A DNA stretch of 64,000 bases from assembly GCA_948144175.1 (NCBI GenBank), contig CANXME010000106.1, positions 4,092,001-4,156,000 on the forward strand, in the 5' to 3' direction. Numbering within the stretch: position 1 is the first letter of the stretch; every line of letters starts with the position of its first letter. This document shows positions 47,925 through 59,403 of this stretch, piece after piece. Origin of the DNA: Closterium sp. NIES-65 (lineage: Eukaryota; Streptophyta; Zygnematophyceae; Desmidiales; Closteriaceae). The translations under genes were made by a program, and so were the position numbers. The notes beneath the pieces are model-generated. The model saw nothing but the letters and a program-made list of their open reading frames with translations, was not told the origin of the DNA and ran no database searches.

Positions 47925-48673
47925 AGCTACCTCTAGGGTTAGGCTATCCCTTACTCGTTATATCTCCTTATGTTCACTACCTGCTCTCTTCACCGCAAGA
48001 ATCTCGTATTGAAAGGAAACATAGAAGCAATGAGGAACACACAACAAGAATCCACCTATACTACTAGCATGTTCTCCGCCCTGCGCTCATCCCATCATTC
48101 CTAGCCTAGTCGTAAACAGCTAAAACTCTCTTTGAGTGGGCTTGCATATGTGCTGCTTCTTGCCAACCCTCGTGCCTATGATCTTATTGCCTCCAGCTGG
48201 AACTACGCTGCTCTAACGGAATTCTTGGTGTGTACCTGCAAACAATAGGGGAAACAAACATGCAAGCACACAAACACTTATCCACTGCCATTCCCCGCCC
48301 TCCTTCCCACTGCCCCTGCTGAGTGCTGTAAATTTACGTCCCGTCCTCCCTGTGCTTACGTAAGTGCCGCCTCATAGGAACTTCCCCATACAGATCCACC
48401 CCCCCTTCGCCCCTCGCATCAGCAACCGCCAGTTCCCCCGCTCACTCCTCATCCCTTGAAACGATGTTTGACTCTTCACTTCCCATCCTCGCTAGCTGCT
48501 TCACTCGTTATGTACAATATGTACGAAATCTACACCCCCATTTGCTCCTCCCCTTGCCCTTTCACATTCATGCAAATGTGACAAAGCTGCTATGGGCAAC
48601 GCACGCCGTGCTCTCAAGGGCTATCTTGTCAAGCAAGGCGTTTCTCTCGCCACCTCGCTTGGAGGGGCTGCCG
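47925..48673. other. leader side of G, unassigned
   Basis: AT-richer sequence with no tandem array, no recognisable primer site and no coding match. It should hold the leader and perhaps the 5' LTR of G. Confidence 0.3.
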
Positions 48674-49046
48674 TGTGAGAGCACGATGCCTTATGCTGGC
48701 TTTGCTAGCTTGCCTTGACTTCATTATGCTATTTATAGCTTAGGTTTGATTTTTATCATGCATGCTTATGCTTCATTTCCTAGGTTAGTTGCTTTCCTAT
48801 ATTTTATTATAGTTAAAGCACCGAATTAGGTTGCATGTTCTGGATTCCATGCCTTTCGGTTGCCACTGATTTGCCTTCTACTCAATTCAGGAAGGTTCTG
48901 TTCGGGATGCTTGGCGACCCTCATAGCATTCATGCAACACCTGAGTTACTGGCCTAGTGACGAGACTACATATAGCCTCGTGTTGTACCAAGGTGGATCA
49001 TTCAATACATTTCCCATTTTCTGAACTCGATCATATCGATCCTCAC
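48674..49046 (+). repeat. N-type LTR N2
   Basis: About 373 bp, TGTGAGAGCACGATGCC to GATCCTCACG, clearly related to N1 with many differences. No target duplication is visible, so one end may be altered or it may be the remaining LTR of a lost element. Confidence 0.75.
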
Positions 49047-49249
49047 GTAGGGTGAAGGAAAGCAATGCAGTCTGTGAGGTCTCACCTGAGCCAGCCACAA
49101 AGACTAGTACTAAACTAGTGGTAGCTGCAACTCCCACACTAAGAACCTCTGAGGTGCCTGGACCGGAAATTACACACGTACCAAGACTCGAACACATGTC
49201 TCAATAGCAGCTGCAGCTCCCACGTACCGGTGTGTTTACTGGCCGGGTC

Positions 49250-49760
49250 CGACAGGTGGAGGTTGTCGCAGGCGCTGCTGCTGAACCCCCCACTGCTGCT
49301 GCTACGACCACCGGTCCTGCTGCCACTGCTGCTGCTGCTGCTGCCGATGTCGCCACATCGACATGGCACCCTAGTACGGGTGTAGGGGCCAGTCAAGGTG
49401 GCAGTACTAGTAGTAGGACGGCCTAGGCTGGTGCTAGCGCGACTGAAAGTGGCCTAAGCTGATGCTGGTGCATTAGGGGTAGCCTATGCTCCTGCTGGTG
49501 CGCTGGGTGCAGATATGCTGCTGCTGGTGCGCTGGGGGCGGCATATGCTACTACTGGTGCTATTGGTGGCAGTCTAGGCTGCCGCTTATGGGCTAGCGGC
49601 AGTGGAGGTTGCTGCTAGTGCTACTGGTGGCAGCCTAAGCTGCTGGTGCGCTGGGGGCAGCCTATGCTGCAGCTGGTGCTACCTGTGGCAGTCTGGGCTG
49701 CCGGTAGTATACTGGCAGCAATGTAAGCTGTTGCTGGTGCTACTGGTTGCAGTCTAGGCT
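49250..49760 (-). repeat. GCTGCTGGTG-type repeats in the leader of O
   Basis: Irregular units around GGCAGCCTATGCTGCTGGTG with CTGCTG stretches. They lie in the place of the GC-rich arrays of A, B and D but are less G/C-biased. Confidence 0.65.
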
Positions 49761-50463
49761 GCTGGTCGCTAGAGAGAGATCTAGAGTGGTGGGGAACAAT
49801 CTGGTATGGTTGAGTGCGGTGAAGGGCGGCTGCGACAGGTTGAGAGTGGTCCAGTACGGTGAAGGGTTGTTTCTTATGGTTGGGAGTGGTCTAGTGTGGT
49901 GAAGAGCGGTTTCTTGCGGCTGGAAGTGGTCTAGTGCGGGTGAGAGGCGGATCTGGTGCTTTTAAATACAGTTCAACGGTTTTGGAGTGGTTGAGGGAGG
50001 TTGAAAGGGGTGTAGGGCGGTTGTGGCGGCTGTTGGGGTTTACTGCCGTAGACCGAGCTAGAGATAGGTGGGAAAGGGTGGTATGGAGCAGCGACAGACA
50101 CTGTACGAGCGGAAATGAGAGGGGGTTGGGGAACGCGTGGGGGCCACAGGGCCAGCTAGCATGGGCCACGGGGCCATTGACCACGGGCCGCGTGGCTCGC
50201 TACCGTCAGGCTGCAGGGGCCGCTAACGAAAAAGGGGCCGCGGGGCCTGGCGCACGAGAAACGGACGGGCGACGAGCGACAGGAGGGGAAAACCTATGGG
50301 TGACGGGTTGGCTAATGACGACGAGCGCGCTACGGGCGACGGGCGACGAGCAACGAGGCGCGCTTTAGGACGGAGCACGCGCTAGTGATTTTGGTGGGCC
50401 CATAGTCTATCGAGTGAAAACCGCTAGGGGAAATCATAGCTGGGGTAAACCTTGCTCTTACCA

Positions 50464-50591
50464 TGTGACGATATGAGAATGAATGACTAGATTGGGAAAA
50501 TACAAGTTTATATGAAACCTAACCCTAACCCTAGGAAGGAGAAAGTACACCTAGACTAATAATTAGAAGCTATAACAAATATAGCTGGACA
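50464..50591 (-). repeat. 5' LTR of O
   Basis: 128 bp, TGTGACGATATGAG to ATAGCTGGACA; length and ends agree with the A, B and D LTRs. Contains CCTAACCCTAACCCTAGG. Confidence 0.6.
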
Positions 50592-51797
50592 CTACTCCTC
50601 TACTGTGTCTATCGACTGACCTTTCTCTGTCACTATTACCACCGGACTCCCCATTACGTGCTCCCCATGTTCGTCCTTCACTTGTCTCCAGCGTGCACAC
50701 CATGGCACTTCGTCCTTCCTCTGTTCCATACCATGTTGTCCTGCCGTCATCTCCTATGTCTTCTCTTCCTGACGTCCTTGACTGTGAGTCTGACCTTGCT
50801 CGTGCTGCTAGTCTGAGTGTCACTTGTTGTCTGGCCACACTTGTCACTGACCCTACTTTCAAGTTTGTTGCTGCGTTTGCCTAGTCACTAAGCTAGTTGA
50901 CATTGCTACTACCTGTCGTCTTGACTACTTCACGAGTCTTGTTTCTAAGCCTTACTGTCCTCCGTTCGTCGGGGGTGAGACTGCTCTTGGATGTGACGTC
51001 CTTCAGAATATGCGCTTTGAGCTGGAGTGCCTCGCAGATGCTGTACCTCATCTCGGTGCCATGTTGCTTGCCCCTAAGGGAGACCTGGATGCACTGGACA
51101 TCCCGACCCCATGCTCTTACGTAGATGCGATATCTGGTCAGTACTCCTCTTAGTGGCAAAAATCCATGGACGCAGAGATGGCATCATGGAAGTCCACAGG
51201 CACCTACGTCGACGCAGTTCCCCCTCCTAGGGCAAACATAGTCAATGGCATGTGGATTTTCAGGGCGAAGCGGCCGCCGGGTTCTCCGCATGCCCTTAAG
51301 GCACGTCATGTTGCATGAGGCTTCGGTCAGCGACAGGGGGTCGACTTCTCTAGACCTTCTCTCCCACCCCGAAGATGACCGCTCTTTGGGTGTTAATGCA
51401 CGTTGCAGCATAACTATGAGCTTCACTCACTCAACTTTTCTACAGATATCTTGCAGGAGAGCCTTCGCGAGGAGATCTAGCTGCGTCACTCACTTGGCTT
51501 CACTAGGTCGTTTCCTGGGGGTACCCAATGGAGCCTCCGGCGGCCAGTCTATGGTCTGCGTCAAGGACCCCGCGAGTGGCACGACACATCGATGATAACA
51601 CTTGCGGTTCTTGGTTTTGCTCCTTCGATTGCTGACCCGTCACTGTTTCTACGCACCGACCCTTCTCTGCCGCCATTCTACATCCTTGTGTACTTTGATG
51701 ACTTGGTCTTTGTTAAACCTGACACGAGGCACCAGCCCGTGAAGCTGCAGAAGACACATACCTGCACTGACCTGGGTGAGCTACCGAGCTATCTTTG
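50592..51797 (+). pseudogene. copia fragment P (linker and reverse transcriptase)
   Basis: Plus strand, several frames. Blocks matching B: MALRPSSVPYHVVLP, a GECALG-like stretch, MDAEMASWKSTGTYV near 51167, then FRAKRPPGSP, SFTHST, LYILVYFDDLVFV (active-site first residue changed, YVDD to YFDD) and CTDLGELPSYL, where it ends at 51797. No gag, integrase or RNase H. An old fragment. Confidence 0.72.
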
Positions 51798-51805
51798 ATG
51801 GGTGC

Positions 51806-51828
51806 ATTTTTTTTTTTTTTTTTTTTTG
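51806..51828 (-). repeat. poly-T tract
   Basis: About 22 T directly after P. On the minus strand this is a poly-A end, which could close a reverse-transcribed sequence lying to the right. Confidence 0.7.
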
Positions 51829-52029
51829 CACATCAACCAGCCGCATGCGTCGCATTTTGCATTTTGTGTGTGTGCGCAATTTTCATTTTCATTTTGTTGT
51901 GTTATGTCCGCATTTGTTCTTGCACTTGTGTTTCGTTTTGATTCGTAATTGCATTTTGTGTTTGTGCAATTTCAGTTGTATTTTCACTGTACTTAAGAAG
52001 CTCCTATGATGCGCCCAAAAGAACCTCTC

Positions 52030-52265
52030 ATGAAGCGCTCAAATGGCCTCCCATGAAGTGTTCAAATGAAGACCCCATGGAGCTCAAACGAAGCTCGCGT
52101 TTGAGGCTCATGCGAGCGACCCATGAAAGTCCGATGAGATTTGAATGTTTCATGTGAGGCTCATGCGAGCAACGCACGATAGTCCTATGAGTTTTGAATG
52201 TGTAATGCGAGGCCCATTGGAATCTCATAAGTCTCGAATTTTTCATACGAGGCTTATGTGAGTGA
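52030..52265. repeat. imperfect TTTGAATGT..CATGNGAGGC repeats
   Basis: Four or five units of roughly 45-60 bp: TTTGAATGTTTCATGTGAGG, TTTTGAATGTGTAATGCGAG, TCTCGAATTTTTCATACGAG, with earlier CATGAAG steps. Confidence 0.65.
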
Positions 52266-52893
52266 GTGGTCGGCTAGGGGGGCTCGGAAGTTTGACTGGT
52301 CAAGGGGGGTGCTATTTGACCATTTCGGGAGAGTCGAAGGGTGTGGAAATCAGGACCGCATGTAAGGTCCTGATTCGCGCGTGTGGCCTCTCGGAGCTCG
52401 GGCGTGTGCCAGCCTTGTTGCGCGTGCACTGTACTGCACGATCGCAATAAGACAGGGCCCATTTTGGCCCTGTCCCACACTATACACGCACATGATTTTG
52501 ATCAGGGCGGGCTGTACAGCATGACCAAGAATAAATCTTGGTCGTACGTGTGACACAAGGGGGTGCTCGGGATTACAGTTGAAAAACTGTATCCCGTGCT
52601 GACTCACGGGATGGGAATTTTTTCGCGAATGTCACGCCGCTTTGCTTGGTCATTTGGCCACAGGTATAAAACGATTATTATGCTTTTCAAACGGTAAAAG
52701 CTGTTTTACAACTGTGAGCTCACATCAACTCATGAGAGGTACATTGGAGTTATAAGTAAGTCTCATGAGTGTGCACAATTGAGTCAGCAGGGCTAATCGT
52801 TACAAGTGCAATTTGAATACTGTTTTTATCAAAATGAGGATATAGCCAAATGTGCAAGGGGTTGAACAACCGTTTTCAAAAACAGCATGGTGA

Positions 52894-52898
52894 AATCG
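52894..52898. repeat. target site duplication of K (left copy)
   Basis: AATCG; exact copy at 59404-59408. Confidence 0.9.
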
Positions 52899-53728
52899 TG
52901 TTATAGTCACAATAGGCTCCAATGTGCCTAAAACGCAAGACAGAGTGCACAGCCGGATTTCTGCACAGCGGCTTCAAACGTTCATAGCGTTCTGGTCAGA
53001 ACTTCAAATGACCTGATTCAACTTGGATATGGAGCGTTTGAACGTCGCCTACAATAGGCAATTTAGATCGCACAATTTCACCAAGTATTGACGACACAGT
53101 GTCAGTTTGAACGAACGGCACTATGGCAGCCACTATATTCTTATAACACAAAATAGGAAGAGATATGAAGAGTTACGAGTTGGGAATGAATCCCAGCTCC
53201 TACAAACCCCAAGAGCCAAGGTACTGTGATGTGGAACAGTGCCACACTGTCCCCAACCACGAAGGGTCTCGAAACTACCCTTCACTAGGGCCTACACCAA
53301 GTGAAATGTTACACTACACAAAGTAATGTAACTATCTTCAATATCTTGAGGTGTACCCTTTTGGCGAGCTTCGAAATCACTTTAGGCTTGACACCAAGGC
53401 TCGGGCTCTTCATCACAAACTCATCCTTGAGTTCTTGATGGGTCTGCTGCACACACCTGCGACACACTGAACGTTCGACACAGGACAAAATAGAAACCAC
53501 GCACGACAAAAATAGAAACCACGCGCGAGACACAAACGACCGCGTAACACGCGTCTAGCGATAACTCGCTATTGACTCGACACACACACTCGACATCATG
53601 ACTCAACATTCACACACTATTATAAGCATGAAATATATATTATCCCATGCCCTCATACAATTCCATACACACACACATGCACGCACACGGACAACAAGCC
53701 GAGTGCAAACCGTAGGGTTGCACCAACA
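52899..53728 (-). repeat. 3' LTR of K
   Basis: 830 bp, TGTTATAGTCACAATAGG to TTGCACCAACA on the plus strand. It carries an AGCGATAACTCGCT hairpin near 53559 and a TATATATTA stretch near 53630. Confidence 0.93.
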
Positions 53729-53741
53729 AACTCCCCCTCAG
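53729..53741 (-). promoter_or_regulatory. polypurine tract of K
   Basis: Minus strand TGAGGGGGAGTT directly before the 3' LTR. Confidence 0.8.
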
Positions 53742-53769
53742 ATTGTTGGCCTTAGGATATGTTGCTCTC

Positions 53770-56700
53770 TTAGTTCAGAGCCATCCCAGCCAGCTTGCAA
53801 CACTTCCAATGCTGCTGCTCCACCAGCCTCTTAGTCATCATGTCAGCCGGCTGCCCCGTGGTCTTCACGTAGCGCAACTCAACTTCACCCGCGGTCACCA
53901 TGCTCCTCGTCCAATGCCACTTCACCCTCATGTGCTTTGTGAGTCCATGCAACACAGGGTTCTTAGCAAGAGCAATGGCACCCTGGCTGTCACATTAGAG
54001 TGGGGTAGGTCCTTGCTGCTCCTCCCCCACTTCAGCCAACAAACGCCGCTGCCACACAATCTCCCGTACGGCACGGAAGAGTGCCATGTACTCGGACTCC
54101 ACCGAGCTCAAAGCTTGGTCAACCTGCTTCTTGCTCTCCCAAGCAGTTGGGCCTCCACCAACACAGCATATGAAGCCTCCCACACTTGTCATGTCCTCTG
54201 GTTCCGATGCATATGACGCATCCGAGTAGGCGGTGAGGAACAAACGCCCGGGCTCAACACCATCCGCGCCCTTTTGGCGCCTTTGTGCCGCCGCTGAGTA
54301 TTGCAGCCCAACGGTCGGTGTTTGGCCAAGATACTTGGCCACCCTCATTCCAGCTGCTACCTGCTCCTCATTAGGGCATTGCACAAACCTAGCCAGCTGC
54401 CCGGTAGCAAACGCGACGTCCGGTCGGGTGTTTACCGCCGCATACATGAGGCTGCCCACCAGCGAGTGAAAACGGCGCCTCTCCTCCTCACAAACGCTCT
54501 CCTCCTCTGGTCCCTTCACACACTTGAACCCAGAGGGAAAGGGAGTAGCCACATGACCTTCACTCTGGCCAAAGTTGGCAGCCAACGCCTCCAGGTACTT
54601 CCGTTGGTGCACTCGCATGCTCCGCTTCTCCACGTCTCGTTCGATGTGGAGCCCAAGGTAGAAGTTCACGTCACCAAGGGACTTGCACTTGAACTTGTCA
54701 TGCAGCTTCAGCATCACCTCCTTCACAAGGTCAGAGGAGGGTGAGAATATAAGAATGTCATCCACATAAACCACCATGAAGCTCCTCTGCTCCCCCTCGC
54801 CAAGCATGAACAAGGAGTGATCGGCCGTTGAGGGAGTGAAGCCGATCCCCTCCAACACTTCGCGCAGCTTCATGTACCATTGCCTAGGGGCCTGCTTCAG
54901 CCCATAGAGGGCCTTCTTCAGCTTACACACTCTGCCACTACCATCATCAAACCCCTCTGGCTGCGCCATAAAAATCTCCTCCTCAAGGATGCCGTTAAGG
55001 AATGCCTTTACAATGTCCATTTGTTTAACTACCCATCCTTTGATGGCGGCTCCCGCGAATAGGGTTCGCAGCTTCGTCGGCTTCACCACAGGGGCAAACA
55101 GCTCCTTGAAGTCCACCTTCTCCTTCTGCTGGTACCCCTTGGCTACAAGCCTAGACTTGTAGCGCTCGATCTTGCCGTCGGAATCTGACTTGATTTTGAA
55201 GAGCCACTTGGACGTTATCACCGTACGCCCCTCCGGTAGCTCCACCAATTCAAACGTGTCATTCTCCTTGATGCTCTTCAGCTCACTCTCTATGGCCTTC
55301 TTCCACTCCTCAGCATCACTACTCTCCAAAGCCTCCTTGAGAGTTGATGGTTCTCCCGGCATCTCCACCGGAGAGAAGAACGCGAAGGCACACTCCTCGT
55401 AGTCACTCTCCTCGTCGTCTCCGACCATCATTGCCGCTCCGGCCAGGGCTGTCTTGCCTTGCTTTCCCAGCGCATCATAGGTCAGCCTATTAGGGGGTTG
55501 TACTCTTCTCTTGCCCCTTCCTTCCTCCTCAGCTGCAGGGACTTGAAGGCCTTGGCGTTGCTGCGGTGTGGCTCGAATCCGTGGAGCACTCGTAGTACGG
55601 GAAGGGAGTGACGGTGCACGCTCGCTCACTTGCTGCACCTCCTCCTCTTCTTCCTCTGCATCATTGGCCTCCTCTCCCCCATTCACAAGGGAGGATTGCC
55701 TTGTGGTTGTGGTGCTGCTGCTCAGCTCCAAAGGCAGCTCCACATGCTCCAAACCGGAACTCTTCACCTCCCCAAACCGCACGCCTATCTTCGCCTCATT
55801 CTCCGCCTTCCAATCTTTGTACATGAAGTTCTCCATGAACTTGCAGTCCCTACTCACCAAGAACTTCTTGGTGAATGGGTCCCAAAGAAGCCATCCCTTG
55901 CTGTTTTGAGCCATGCCCAAGTGCACGGCCCACACCGCCTTGGCACCAAGCTTGTTGTGCCGAAGATGCTTAGGCACGAGCGCCATGCACATGCACCCGA
56001 ACACCCGAAGCATATCCACCTTTGGCTTCCTTCCTAGCCACTCCACATAGGGCACCCATTTGTCTGCTCCCACGTGAGTCAAGGCTCGGTTCTTGGCCAC
56101 ACACGCACTCCGCACCGCATCAGGCCAGAAATAGTCGGGTAGCCCGGCTTCAATGAGCAACCCGCGTGCCGCCTCCGTGATTGTGCGGTTCGCTCGCTCA
56201 GCGATGCTGTTCATTCCAGGGGAGTATGGCATGGTGAGGGAGTGCCGAATACCATTCTTCTTCAGCCACAACCCAAACTCCTTGCTCAGGAACTCTCCCC
56301 CTCGATCGGTGCGGATTGACTTGACTAGACGGTCTTGTTGCCGCTCCACCATCGGGAACCAATCCGCCTTCAACGTTTCAACCACGTCGCTCTTCTTGGC
56401 CAGCACGTACACCCAAGTCATACGGGTGTAGACGTCCACAATAGTGAGGAAGTACTCAGCTCCAGCAGCTCCAAGCTTCAGGGGGCCCACCACGTCCATC
56501 ACCACCTCATCAAGTGGTGCCTTAGCCGTTGCCTCCAAACTAGAGAATGGGAAACGGGTGAACTTGGCTTGCATGCACGTCAGGCAGCCAAGTACCTCAT
56601 CGGGCTCCCCCTTCACACGTATGCCAGCAACCATCTCATTCTTTACTAGCAGCTGCAAGATGGGCAGGGCCACATGCCCCATGCGTCGATGCAAGTTGAG

Positions 56701-57006
56701 CCAATCACACTCCCCCGTAGCCGAAGTTGGATTGGAGAATGCCGCGCTCGCAATAGCGCCCCACATACTCTCTCCGTAGTCCTCCTCCGCTGCTACCTTG
56801 GGGTTCTTCTCACCCTTTTGCTGCTCCTTGGCTGCTGCACCTCTCTCCATAGGTTCACCAAGCTTGCTGGTCCCTCCAAGATTGCACTTCTTGGACTCCT
56901 TCTCCTTAGCGCGACCGTCCGCGCAATCGCCGCTACCAACCGCTCCACCTTTGGTGCTGACGCTTGCTGCCACTTGCCTCTCCTTAGGCATTGGGACCAC
57001 AGGGAT
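53770..57006 (-). pseudogene. integrase, reverse transcriptase and RNase H of K
   Basis: Open from the codon after the gag stop to 53995 (1001 codons from the first ATG at 57000). Pre-integrase WLNLHRRMGHVALPILQL, zinc site CLTCMQAKF; integrase with VVMDVVGP, IRTDRGGEF and NSIAERANR all present; VDMLRVFGCMCMAL. Acidic linker EEANDAEEEEEEVQQ. RT: TSKWLFKIKSDSDGKIERY, QMDIVKAFLNGILEEE, LYGLKQAPRQWYMKL, active site VVYVDDILIFSP. RNase H: TAYSDASYASEPEDMTSVGG, SSVESEYMALFRAVREI. A TAA at 53995-53997 replaces the Tyr codon that L has in PLYCDSQGAIAL; the rest (CDSQGAIALAKNP to KLAGMALN) runs on to 53770. Confidence 0.88.
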
Positions 57007-58539
57007 CTACCACATCTCGTTGTAGACATCTCTGTCTTCATGAAGGTCCCAAAGAATCCGATCGCCAAGCCTTGCGGTGTAGGTCTTGGCTCCCTTTGAG
57101 TTCGTGTCCATGCCGGCCTTTGCCAACCGCCGCACGAAAATCAGGTTGGCAGCAAGGCTGGGCACCCAAAGCACATTCTTGAGGCCCACCATCTTCCCAT
57201 CAGCACCCTTGAACATGGCTTTGCCCATGCCTTTCACCTCCGCTCGCTGCCCCAAAGCCGATGTGACATGCTTCACCGGTGACGGTTCGAGTTCGGTGAG
57301 CAAGTCCGGGCGAGGTGTCATGCTATAGGTAGCGCCACTATAGATCACCCAGTAGTCCAGGGGGTGTAGGGTCACCTTCCCCACAGCTGCTGGCTCCTCA
57401 AAGCCTTCATCCTTCTCTGGACCAGCTGGTACTTGCGTCGACACGAAGTAGAATAGACCCGGGTACCGAACGTCGCTCGGGTCCTTGTCGTTGTCTCCGC
57501 TCTTCATGTTTGCAGCTCCGCCACCGCGACCGCCACGGCCTCCACGGCCTCTTCCTCTCCCTCCTCCTGCTCCTCTACCCTCCTGGCCTTGAGCAGGGGT
57601 CCATCCTTCAGGGAGTTTGAAGCAATCGCGCCACATGTGCCCGGTCTTGTGGCAATAGTGACATTCACCGTCAAATCGGCCGCGACCGCGACCGTAGCTC
57701 TTGCCGTCGCTGCCGTAACCGCCACTCCCGCGGCCTCCGCCGAAGTTGTTGCCACCAAACCTTCCTCCCCCTCGTCCTCTACCTCTTCCTCGACCATGTC
57801 CACGGCCGATGCTTGCTGCCCCAGCGCCATCCGCACTCACCAACTCACGGCGGCGGAAATCCTCTTGAAGGATAGCTCGCTTCACGTCTTCAAGCGAGAG
57901 GCGGGGCAAGTCGCGATTAAGGTTGATGATGAGCGAGGACCATGACTCAGGGAGTAGGGCCAGCAACTTGGTCTTCTTTTGGAGCTCACTATAGTTCAAA
58001 TCAGCTCCCTCAAGCCACGTCAACAAGTCGAAGAATTTTTGCACCCCTTCTTCAACCGCTTCATCCTCTTCAATTCGTAGTGTCGCCATTTGTCGTTCCA
58101 ACACCACAGCTACCGCCGCTATTGCAGGAGCATGTACACCTTTGAGAGCAGCCCATGCCTTTGGTCCCTTCTCTGGTTCACGCTGGAAAGGCTTGATGTG
58201 ACGGATTTGGCTGCTCCCCAACGCTTGCCCAAGTAGGAGGTAGCCTTGTGCGCTCTTCCGCACCCACGGGCTCTTCTCCGGATCGTTCTCGGGACGCTTC
58301 TCCGTTCCTTCCATTACCTCCAGCAGGTCATAGTGGTCAAATATGTTCTCCATTTTGAATGACCACTCAGCAAAGTTGTCACCATTGAACTTGTCAAGGC
58401 CAAACACTCTAGGCTCATCCCTAGATGGGCCAACACTTGGTTGCACGGGCGCCATGGTTGAATCACGGGGTTGGCCTTGAGCTTGGGCTTCTCCTCTGCC
58501 ACCAGCACCTCTGCCACCCCTTTCCTCAGGTCCAGCCAT
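57007..58539 (-). pseudogene. gag and protease of K
   Basis: I start at ATG 58539 (MAGPEERGG), 21 bp after the primer site; the open frame upstream only runs through the primer site itself. Capsid: VFGLDKFNGDNFAEWSFKME, KKTKLLALLPESWSSLI, LEDVKRAILQEDFRRREL. Glycine/arginine-rich stretch, then zinc knuckle CHYCHKTGHMWRDC (about 57635-57680). Protease: YWVIYSGATYSMT at about 57330-57370, where the catalytic Asp of the usual DSGA is Tyr. It ends with VLWVPSLAANLIFVRRLAKAG and a TAG at 57007-57009; integrase follows in the same frame. Read-through of a single TAG is possible in principle, but the protease change argues for decay. Confidence 0.85.
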
Positions 58540-58559
58540 TGTCGAAACTGGTTCAAGGG

Positions 58560-58571
58560 GCTCTGATACCA
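58560..58571 (-). promoter_or_regulatory. primer binding site of K
   Basis: TGGTATCAGAGC on the minus strand, two bases inside the 5' LTR end. It is the classical copia site for initiator tRNA-Met. Confidence 0.92.
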
Positions 58572-58573
58572 CT

Positions 58574-59403
58574 TGTTATAGTCACAGTAGGCTCCAATGT
58601 GCCTAAAACGAAAGATAGAGTGCACAGTCGGATTTCTGCAAAGCGGCTTCAAACGTTTATAGCGTTCTGCTCACAACTTCAAATGACTTGACTCAACTTG
58701 GATCTTGAGCATCTGAATGTCGCCTACAATAGGCACTTTAGATCGCACAATTTCACCGAGTATTGACGACACAGTGTGAGTTTGAACGAACGGCACTATG
58801 GCAGCCACTATATTCTTAGAACACAAAATAGGAAGAGATATGAAGAGTTACGAGTTGGGAATGACTCCCAGCTCCTACAAACCCCAAGAGCCAAGGTACT
58901 GTGATGTGGAACAGTGCCACACTGTCCCCAACCACGAAGGGTCTCGAAACTACCCTTCACTAGGGCCTACACCAAGTGAATTGTTACACTACACAAAGTA
59001 ATGTAACTATCTTCAATATCTTGAGGTGTACCCTTTTGGCGAGCTTCGAAATCACTTGAGGCTTGACACCAAGGCTCGGGCTCTTCATCACAAACTCATC
59101 CTTGAGTTCTTGATGGGTCTGCTGCACACACCTGCGACACACCGAACGTTCGACACAGGACAAAATAGAAACCGCGCACGACAAAAATAGAAACCGCGCG
59201 CGAGACACAAACGACCGCGTAACACGCGTCTAGCGATAAATCGCTATTGACTCAACACACACACTCGACATCATGACTCAACATTCACACACATTTATAA
59301 GCATGAAATATATATTATCCCATGCCCTCATACCATTCCATACACACACACATGCACGCACATGGACAACAAGCCGAGTGCAAACCGTAGGGTTGCACCA
59401 ACA
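58574..59403 (-). repeat. 5' LTR of K
   Basis: 830 bp, TGTTATAGTCACAGTAGG to TTGCACCAACA. On the minus strand a TATAAAT stretch (59292-59300) lies about 105 bp from the LTR start and is a candidate promoter. Confidence 0.93.

Larger units (their letters stand above)
49047..50591 (-). mobile_element. 5' end of copia-like element O
   Basis: Minus strand: LTR 50464-50591, primer site TGGTAAGAGCAAGG (50450-50463), GGGCCCACC near 50393-50401, then a leader of degenerate repeats to 49050. Coding sequence is absent; the element is cut off at the N2 side. Confidence 0.65.
51829..52898. other. unassigned stretch before K
   Basis: About 1.07 kb, AT-richer than the neighbours, with TTTTCATTTTCATTTTG repeats at first and CATGCGAGGCTCATG-type repeats at 52030-52265. 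No frame longer than about 85 codons and no recognised motif. Confidence 0.5.
52899..59403 (-). mobile_element. copia-type LTR retrotransposon K (nearly complete)
   Basis: 6505 bp. LTRs of 830 bp at both ends (52899-53728 and 58574-59403; about 30 differences by eye, near 96 percent), perfect target duplication AATCG, classical primer site TGGTATCAGAGC, gag-protease, integrase, RT, RNase H, polypurine tract. Only two in-frame stops and one protease change spoil the coding part, so it is the best preserved element here. L and E belong to the same wider family. Confidence 0.95.

Noticed and set aside
50517-50536. CCTAACCCTAACCCTAGG in the O LTR
   Set aside because: Two units only, and related LTRs have single CCCTAG steps there.
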